Shown here piece after piece: positions 13,489 to 17,449 of a DNA stretch of 17,449 nucleotides; the first letter of the stretch is position 1; every line of letters begins with the position of its first letter. The DNA lies in NCBI GenBank assembly GCA_031359995.1, contig JANMAT010000143.1:1-17449 (forward strand). The letters run 5' to 3'. The DNA is from JANMAT01 sp031359995 (lineage in GTDB: Bacteria > Actinomycetota > Acidimicrobiia > Acidimicrobiales > Ilumatobacteraceae). The notes under the pieces were generated by a model. The model saw only the letters and a program-made list of their open reading frames with translations, was not told where the DNA came from and ran no database searches. A program made the position numbers and the translations under genes.

Positions 13489-13494
13489 CACACT
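13489..13494 (+). promoter_or_regulatory. candidate -10 giving a leaderless Fpg/Nei transcript
   Basis: CACACT ends six bases before the GTG start codon at 13501, which places the transcription start on or next to the start codon. No Shine-Dalgarno is present, consistent with a leaderless mRNA. The first base deviates from TANNNT. Confidence 0.35.
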
Positions 13495-13500
13495 CGCGGC

Positions 13501-14292
13501 GTGCCGGAGGGGATCGAGGTCGAGCAGTACCGACGCGAGGCGGACCGCACGGTCGGGCGTTCGGTGACCCGCGTGGTGGCGCCCGACGCCTGGTTCCTGA
13601 AGGGCGGCCTCACGGCCGGCGCATTGGCCGCCGCCGTCGAGGGCGCCACCGTCACGCGCACCCGCCGGCGCGGAAAGCTCCTGCTGGTCGACCTGCGCAG
13701 GGACGGTCACCCGGTCACCGTCGGGTTGCGATTCGGCATGACCGGCCGAATCGTGGTCGACGGCGACGGGCCCATCGCCGAGCTCGAGTACGGGTCGGCG
13801 CGCAACCTGGACGAGTGGGAGCGAGTGCGCTTCGAGTTCGAGGGTGGCGGCTGGATGGCGATCAACGATCCCCGCCGGCTCGGCGCGGTCGAACTGGAAC
13901 CGACCGAGGACGATCTGGGGCCCGACGTGTTCGCGCTCACCGCGGCTCAGCCCGGCCGGGTGCTCGACGGCTCGAACGCGCCGCTCAAGGCCCGGCTGAT
14001 GGACCAGCAGCGCCTGGCCGGGTTGGGCAACCTGCTCACCGACGAGATCCTGTGGCGGGCCGGCCTCGATCCGGCGCGTGGCGCCGGCTCGTTGAGCGCG
14101 GACGAGCGCCGCCGCCTGCACCGCACGATCGGCACGGTGCTGCGCCAGCTGACCGGCCGTGGCGGCTCCCACACGGGCGACCTGCAGGCCGCCCGCCAGC
14201 GCGGCGCCGCGTGCCCGCGCGACGGTGCCCTTCTGCTGCGCCGCACCGTCGGCGGGCGCACGACGTACTCGTGCCCGTTGCACCAGCGCTGA
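13501..14292 (+). CDS. Fpg/Nei-family DNA glycosylase/AP lyase
   Basis: A 263-residue base-excision repair enzyme for oxidised bases. It begins MPEGIEVEQY: P2 is the nucleophile and E3 the catalytic acid once the initiator Met is removed, so the start must be GTG 13501 and not the GTG at 13483. K59 (RRRGKLLLVDL) matches the conserved lysine. The helix-two-turn-helix region is LAGLGNLLTDEILWRAGLDP. The C-terminal finger is unusual: C238-x2-D241 and C258-x2-H261 replace the normal four cysteines, while the DNA-contacting arginine R253 (GGRTTY) is kept. The choice between Fpg (8-oxoguanine) and Nei (oxidised pyrimidines) is not decided by these motifs. No operon partner is evident. Confidence 0.9.
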   Translation: MPEGIEVEQYRREADRTVGRSVTRVVAPDAWFLKGGLTAGALAAAVEGATVTRTRRRGKLLLVDLRRDGHPVTVGLRFGMTGRIVVDGDGPIAELEYGSARNLDEWERVRFEFEGGGWMAINDPRRLGAVELEPTEDDLGPDVFALTAAQPGRVLDGSNAPLKARLMDQQRLAGLGNLLTDEILWRAGLDPARGAGSLSADERRRLHRTIGTVLRQLTGRGGSHTGDLQAARQRGAACPRDGALLLRRTVGGRTTYSCPLHQR

Positions 14293-14347
14293 CGATCCCG
14301 GTCCCGGTGCGCGCCTTGGACCCCCGTCGCGTGGAAAGCTGGGAGGA

Positions 14348-15559
14348 ATGGATCTGCGGGTGAAGACGCGAGCGTGGTGGGGCCGCGCCGCGTCGCTGGC
14401 CGCAGCCGCGGGCGTCGCCCTGCTCGCGCTGTCCGCCACGCCGGCCCAGGCCGCCGACCCGACCACGGTGGCCACGGCACCACCCACGCTGCCGCGGGCG
14501 TCGATCTCGGGCTCGGTCGTGCCGAGCGTGACGATCAACCGGGCGCCGACCCCCGCCGCCACCCAGCCGCCCCAGACCCAGGCGCCGCGCCCGCAGGCGA
14601 CCCAGCCGTCGGGCACCCGAGCCACCACCGCGTCGGCCGGTACCGCCGCTCGCGCCACCGCGACCACCGCGCCCGTCGCCACCACGGTCGCGCCGACCAT
14701 CGCGGCGGCCACGACCGTGGCGCCCACCACCGCGGCATCCACGACGGCTGCGGCTGCCGTGGATGGCGGCATCACGACGACGTCGATCGTGGAGGTGGGC
14801 GACGCCGGGTCGAGCCATCGCATCAGCCGCATCGCGTGGACGCTCACGATCATGGGTGTGCTCGTGGGCGGGCTGACCGTGTGGTTCTTCCTCGCCACCC
14901 GGCCGGCACCGGTCGGCATGGCCGGGCTGGCCGAGATGAGCTCGTCTCGGTGGTGGAAGGCCGACCCCGACAAGCGCGACAACCTCCTCGGTCGCAGCCG
15001 CAAAGGTCGCCTGTCGTTCGACGACTCGCTCCTCGTCGTGGCGCCTTCTGCCGCGGCCGGCCCTGCCGCGGTCGCGGCTGGCCCTGTCGCGGTCGCCGCC
15101 GGCACCGCGGCAGGTGCCGGCACCGCCACCGAGCCGTCGGCGCCAGCCTCCACAGGCCTGGCCGATGTCGACCTGCCGGCGTGGGCCCGCGACCCCGCCC
15201 CCGAAGACCTCACGGTCGTTGCCGACGCATCGGCGGTCGGTGCCGCCTCGGTCCCGCCTGTCGTCGGCGACAGCGACCGCGACGAGGCACGGGAGCTTGC
15301 CGCCGCTCTCGCCGGAGTCCCCGGCGAGGCAGACGAGGATCCGGCACCCACGCCCGTCCCCTCCGAGGCTCCGGCCATCCGGGTGGCGCCGTACGCCGCA
15401 GAGGAGGCCACGGTGCCGCCGCCCGAACTGGTGCCGGCACCGCTCGCCGCCAGCCCGGCTGGTGCGCTCGAGGGCACGCCCTTCACTCCGGCGAGCGAGC
15501 CGGCACCCCGCGTGATGACCTGGGCGCCACCGCCTGTGTCGAACGACAGCGCCGATTGA
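14348..15559 (+). CDS. secreted, membrane-anchored Thr/Ala/Pro-rich protein
   Basis: A 403-residue protein of low complexity that I do not recognise. An N-terminal signal peptide is clear (KTRAWW, a hydrophobic run, then TPAQA ending near residue 35). Residues 36-145 are an extracytoplasmic Thr/Ala/Pro-rich linker with repeated TTVAPT and ATT units. A single membrane helix lies at 162-184 (IAWTLTIMGVLVGGLTVWFF). The cytoplasmic part begins with SSRWWKADPDKRDNLLGRSRKGRLSF split over residues 200-223, followed by a long Ala/Pro/Val-rich acidic tail. ATG 14348 has GGGAGG almost touching it; GTG 14360 is an alternative with wider spacing. It may be a cell-wall-spanning or envelope protein. The low-complexity regions make homology searches unreliable. 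Confidence 0.75.
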   Translation: MDLRVKTRAWWGRAASLAAAAGVALLALSATPAQAADPTTVATAPPTLPRASISGSVVPSVTINRAPTPAATQPPQTQAPRPQATQPSGTRATTASAGTAARATATTAPVATTVAPTIAAATTVAPTTAASTTAAAAVDGGITTTSIVEVGDAGSSHRISRIAWTLTIMGVLVGGLTVWFFLATRPAPVGMAGLAEMSSSRWWKADPDKRDNLLGRSRKGRLSFDDSLLVVAPSAAAGPAAVAAGPVAVAAGTAAGAGTATEPSAPASTGLADVDLPAWARDPAPEDLTVVADASAVGAASVPPVVGDSDRDEARELAAALAGVPGEADEDPAPTPVPSEAPAIRVAPYAAEEATVPPPELVPAPLAASPAGALEGTPFTPASEPAPRVMTWAPPPVSNDSAD

Positions 15560-15604
15560 CGACGCCGCCGGGGCCGGGAGCCCGCGGCCACGGTCGATCA
15601 CGGA

Positions 15605-15610
15605 TAGCCT
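15605..15610 (+). promoter_or_regulatory. candidate -10 for the 76-residue gene
   Basis: TAGCCT fits TANNNT and ends eight bases before the ATG at 15619, so the transcript would be leaderless or nearly so. No ribosome binding site is seen in front of the gene. Confidence 0.35.
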
Positions 15611-15618
15611 CGACCGTC

Positions 15619-15849
15619 ATGAACGATGGGTTCGACGTCGACGCCATGATCGTGCGCTTCAAGGAGCGGGCCGACTCGGTGAAGCGCCGTCCCTTGCCCC
15701 CCGTGGCCGGCGCGGAGCGCATGAGCTTCATTCGTCAGGCCGAGACCGACTACATGGACTTCGCCATCGTGGGTGATGCCGTAGGCACCGTCGAGGACGG
15801 TGTGCTCGTGCTGCGCGTCGACCTGAGGCCGCCCGACCAGCGTGGCTAG
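15619..15849 (+). CDS. small hypothetical protein, 76 residues
   Basis: A charged small protein starting MNDGFDVDAMIVRFKERA. The first half is helical and amphipathic. The second half looks like beta strands (DFAIVGDAVGTVEDGVLVLRVDL). It has no membrane segment, no cysteine and no recognised domain. Balanced composition with mixed hydrophobic spacing supports a real gene; the longer frame around it is Arg-rich nonsense overlapping the preceding gene. Start ATG 15619 lacks a Shine-Dalgarno but has a possible -10 eight bases upstream. It follows the secreted protein by 59 bases, so the two may be linked. Function unknown. Confidence 0.7.
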   Translation: MNDGFDVDAMIVRFKERADSVKRRPLPPVAGAERMSFIRQAETDYMDFAIVGDAVGTVEDGVLVLRVDLRPPDQRG

Positions 15850-15945
15850 GCCGGCTGTCGCCCTCGGGCGCGCCGGCCGGTTCGCTCACTCGGCGCGCGC
15901 GCCCTGTTCGAGCGGCGGGCACGCCGGGCTGATCGCGCCCCGTTC

Positions 15946-16422
15946 GTGGTGGCGAACCTGCTGCTGTGGTCGTGCTACTTCATCGAGATGAAGCGCCGCC
16001 GGAGCCAGCTGCCGGTGGCCGCGTTCCTGTGCGGCGTGTTCCTCGCCGGTGCGGTGGCGATCACGCCGGACGCGGTGCTCACGGGAGCACCGATCGGGGG
16101 GATCGAGGTGCGCGATCTGGGGCTCATGGGGCTCATGGTGCTCCTGCCCGGGATGATGGGTCACGGGCTCATGACGTGGGTGCAGCGCCACGTCGATGTC
16201 GGCCTGTCGGCCATGCTCACCCTGTCGTCGACCGTGCTCAGCGCCCTGGGGGCCCGGCTCCTGTTCGGTCAGTCGCTCGGCGCGGTCCAGGTCCTCGGCG
16301 GGGCACTCGTGCTCGCGGCCCTGGCCGCTCTGGCGCAGCACCGGACGAGGGCCAACCCGGTTGAGTCGACCGAAGAGGCCGTGCTAGAGTTGGTGCCCAC
16401 GCGGACGTGGCTCAGTTGGTAG
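15946..16422 (+). pseudogene. C-terminal half of an EamA/DMT-type transporter, probable remnant
   Basis: Starting at a tandem GTG, the frame encodes about five hydrophobic helices (roughly 1-14, 23-41, 57-80, 86-104, 112-130). They match one EamA repeat, with the characteristic end VQVLGGALVLAALAALAQHR. A full EamA transporter has two such repeats and about 300 residues; the first repeat is missing. Only 96 bases (15850-15945) separate it from the previous gene, and they hold no transporter-like sequence. The frame then runs through the tRNA promoter and stops at 16420-16422, inside the tRNA-Gly D-arm, so its natural 3' end is also gone. A working single-repeat protein is possible but less likely. 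Confidence 0.6.
16361..16390 (+). promoter_or_regulatory. promoter of tRNA-Gly
   Basis: TTGAGT (16361-16366), an 18-base spacer and TAGAGT (16385-16390, preceded by TGC) form the best promoter in the window. It ends ten bases before the tRNA 5' end at 16401. Confidence 0.7.
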
Positions 16423-16476
16423 AGCATCACCTTGCCAAGGTGAGGGTCGCGAGTTCGAATCTCGTCGTCCGCTCCA
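16401..16476 (+). tRNA. tRNA-Gly (anticodon GCC)
   Basis: Complete cloverleaf: acceptor GCGGACG (16401-16407) with CGTCCGC (16466-16472); D-stem GCTC/GAGC (16410-16413 with 16422-16425); anticodon stem TCACC/GGTGA (16427-16431 with 16439-16443) around loop TTGCCAA with anticodon GCC at 16434-16436; T-arm GCGAG-TTCGAAT-CTCGT (16449-16465). The discriminator is T16473 and the CCA end is encoded (16474-16476). It has its own promoter and terminator. Its 3' half is the likely integration target for the recombinase encoded 180 bases downstream. Confidence 0.97.
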
Positions 16477-16490
16477 GAGAAACACCAGGT

Positions 16491-16524
16491 CAGCGGCCCC
16501 TTCCGGGGCCGTTGCTTGATTTTT
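16491..16524 (+). terminator. rho-independent terminator of tRNA-Gly
   Basis: CAGCGGCCCC and GGGGCCGTTG (16491-16500 with 16505-16514) pair over ten positions, one of them G-U, closed by a TTCC loop. A T-run (16520-16524) follows. It lies 14 bases after the tRNA CCA end. Confidence 0.85.
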
Positions 16525-16534
16525 CGACTCCCCT

Positions 16535-16557
16535 GCGCTACCAAATGGCGCTACCAA
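16535..16557. repeat. tandem 10-bp repeats between the tRNA terminator and the recombinase
   Basis: GCGCTACCAA occurs at 16535-16544 and 16548-16557, three bases apart. CTACCAACTG (16551-16560) is also the exact reverse complement of CAGTTGGTAG in the tRNA D-arm (16413-16422). Tandem short repeats near an integrase gene can be arm-type binding sites; here this is only a possibility. Confidence 0.4.
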
Positions 16558-16599
16558 CTGCTGGATACCGTGATGGGTGTCCGCCCAGGGGAGGCCGCC

Positions 16600-16659
16600 A
16601 TGACGACTGGATATGAGCGCGGCGGCGGTGAGCTGCACGGCTTGTCGAGGGCCGCATGA
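16600..16659 (+). CDS. 19-codon ORF translationally coupled to the recombinase
   Basis: ATG 16600 is preceded by AGGGGAGG (16587-16594), the strongest Shine-Dalgarno on the plus strand here, with five bases of spacing. The frame encodes MTTGYERGGGELHGLSRAA and ends in TGA 16657-16659, overlapping the recombinase ATG (16656-16658). It has no recognised domain. It could be a leader peptide that feeds ribosomes to the recombinase start, the relic of a longer gene such as an excisionase, or chance. Confidence 0.4.
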   Translation: MTTGYERGGGELHGLSRAA

Positions 16660-17449
16660 GCGCGCACAGGCGACATAGCGGTGGCGTTCGGAAGGTCAAG
16701 GACGGAGTGTGGCGCGTCGATGTGGAGGTCCGCCGCGACCCCATCACAGGTCACCGCCGAAGGGTGTCGCGCCAGATCCGTGGGACGCGAGAGGATGCGG
16801 AGGTCGCGCTGGCCCGGTTGCGGGTCGCCGATCACGACAAGCGCCTTCCGACGCTCGGGACGGCCGCCCGCTCGGTTCGTGCTGCGCTCGATCTCTACGT
16901 CGCCACGATCGAGTCGGGCCGGATCGAGATGGCACCACGAGGTCTCGTGACGGTCCGATCCGCGGTCAACACAATGTCGTCGATCGCGATGCCCGACGGA
17001 CGCGAGTTCGGGCACATCCGGCTCAACAAGCTGACGTGGATGGACATCGAGCAGCTGTACGCCACCATGCGGGCGACGGGGCGTGGCGCCTCCTGGATAC
17101 GCCGGTGCGCAACCGTGCTGACACAGTCGCTTGAGCTGGCACGCAAGCGAGGTCTGCTGGAATCGAACCCGGCGCGGGACGCGACGCGGCCGCGCACGTC
17201 GAGATCGAAGCCGTACGCGCCCCGCACCGACGAACTGCGATCGCTCCTCGATGTCATCCTGGCGCACGACCCCGAGCTCGGGGACGCCACCGTTGTGCTG
17301 GCGAGCACCGGAATGCGGAAGGGCGAGCTACTCGCGCTCCGATGGGTCGATGTCGACCTCGAGGGCGCTCAGATCCATGTGAGTGCAGCAATCACCGACG
17401 GCGGTCCACGCGTCGGCGTGGTGCGCAAGGAGACGAAGCGAGCCGACTG
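16656..17449 (+). CDS. tyrosine recombinase/integrase (partial, cut by the window end)
   Basis: 264 residues are present and the frame is open at the right edge. The N-terminal part is a short basic domain (GGVRKVKDGVWRVDVEVRRD, then RRRVSRQIRGTREDAE) like the AP2-type arm-binding domain of phage integrases. A core-binding SAM-like helical domain follows (about 70-175, ending ARKRGLLESNPARDATRP). The catalytic domain begins near residue 190, with catalytic Arg R221 in the signature STGMRKGELLALRWVDVDL. KETK (258-261) contains the beta-hairpin lysine. The remaining HxxR, H/W and Tyr residues lie outside the window. ATG 16656 has GAGGG five bases upstream and overlaps the 19-codon ORF. It probably integrates the element at tRNA-Gly. 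Confidence 0.9.
   Translation, partial: MSAHRRHSGGVRKVKDGVWRVDVEVRRDPITGHRRRVSRQIRGTREDAEVALARLRVADHDKRLPTLGTAARSVRAALDLYVATIESGRIEMAPRGLVTVRSAVNTMSSIAMPDGREFGHIRLNKLTWMDIEQLYATMRATGRGASWIRRCATVLTQSLELARKRGLLESNPARDATRPRTSRSKPYAPRTDELRSLLDVILAHDPELGDATVVLASTGMRKGELLALRWVDVDLEGAQIHVSAAITDGGPRVGVVRKETKRAD

Larger units (their letters stand above)
16454..17449 (+). mobile_element. left part of a tRNA-Gly-integrated element (continues beyond window)
   Basis: A tyrosine recombinase gene directly downstream of an intact tRNA and reading away from it is the standard layout of an integrative element or prophage inserted in the tRNA 3' end. The exact attachment core cannot be defined because the far end is not in the window; the T-loop to CCA segment is the usual crossover region. 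Codon choice in the recombinase is looser than in upstream genes (for example CTA, ATA, ACA, TTG and AGA codons), supporting transfer. Confidence 0.6.

Noticed and set aside
13483..13500. An upstream GTG start for the Fpg/Nei gene.
   Set aside because: The family needs proline directly after the initiator Met, which only the GTG at 13501 provides.
14650..14770. Repeated ACC/GCC-rich units in the secreted protein gene, considered as a DNA repeat or CRISPR-like array.
   Set aside because: The units are irregular and in frame, encoding Thr/Ala/Pro-rich linker; there are no constant repeats with unique spacers. No CRISPR array is seen anywhere in the window.
15850..15945. The open frame between the 76-residue gene and the EamA half, considered as the missing transporter N-terminus.
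   Set aside because: Its translation is Arg/Ala-rich and not hydrophobic, and it is far too short for an EamA repeat.

Overview
The window is GC-rich (roughly 70%). It is packed with short-gap or overlapping genes, uses GTG starts, and has -10 elements of the TANNNT type. Together with a SAM-IV-like riboswitch before metX and an ada/alkA-ogt operon, this points to an actinobacterium. A lineage such as Acidimicrobiia is plausible, but that is inference rather than something the sequence proves. Most of the window looks like ordinary chromosomal core. The right-hand end (from about 16.4 kb) is the start of an integrated mobile element next to a tRNA-Gly gene.

Layout. 1-600: a minus-strand pair, a small unrecognised protein followed by a [2Fe-2S] small subunit of the CO dehydrogenase/xanthine oxidase family (cut by the window edge), with a palindromic operator-like site upstream. 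600-2222: a cold-shock pair on the plus strand, CspA-type protein then DEAD-box RNA helicase. 2233-4137: a minus-strand pair, an M48 zinc metalloprotease and a small membrane-anchored protein. 4251-7715: a MarR-type regulator divergent from a three-gene ABC exporter operon (two FtsX-like permeases and one ATPase), with a perfect 21-bp palindrome in the divergent region. 7725-8198: a small DUF3995-like membrane protein. 8363-10320: an alkylation-repair operon, Ada-AlkA fusion plus O6-alkylguanine methyltransferase, joined by an ATGA overlap.

10435-12981: a methionine-biosynthesis unit. A promoter is followed by a SAM-IV-type riboswitch, then metX with a GTG start, then a PLP-dependent sulfhydrylase/cystathionine-synthase family gene overlapping it by GTGA. 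A repeat of the riboswitch P1 strand sits directly in front of the metX Shine-Dalgarno and could act as an expression platform. 12968-15849: an unrecognised anchored protein, an Fpg/Nei glycosylase with an altered zinc finger and a leaderless-looking start, a Thr/Ala/Pro-rich secreted and membrane-anchored protein, and a 76-residue unknown.

15946-17449: the C-terminal half of an EamA transporter running into tRNA-Gly(GCC), then the tRNA terminator, a 19-codon ORF with a strong ribosome binding site, and a tyrosine recombinase continuing past the window end. The cargo of this element is outside the window. I found no clearly new multi-gene system. The most interesting items are regulatory: the riboswitch with its competing repeat, the MarR palindrome, the repeats around the csp and coxS-side promoters, the stop-spanning hairpin and the element boundary.
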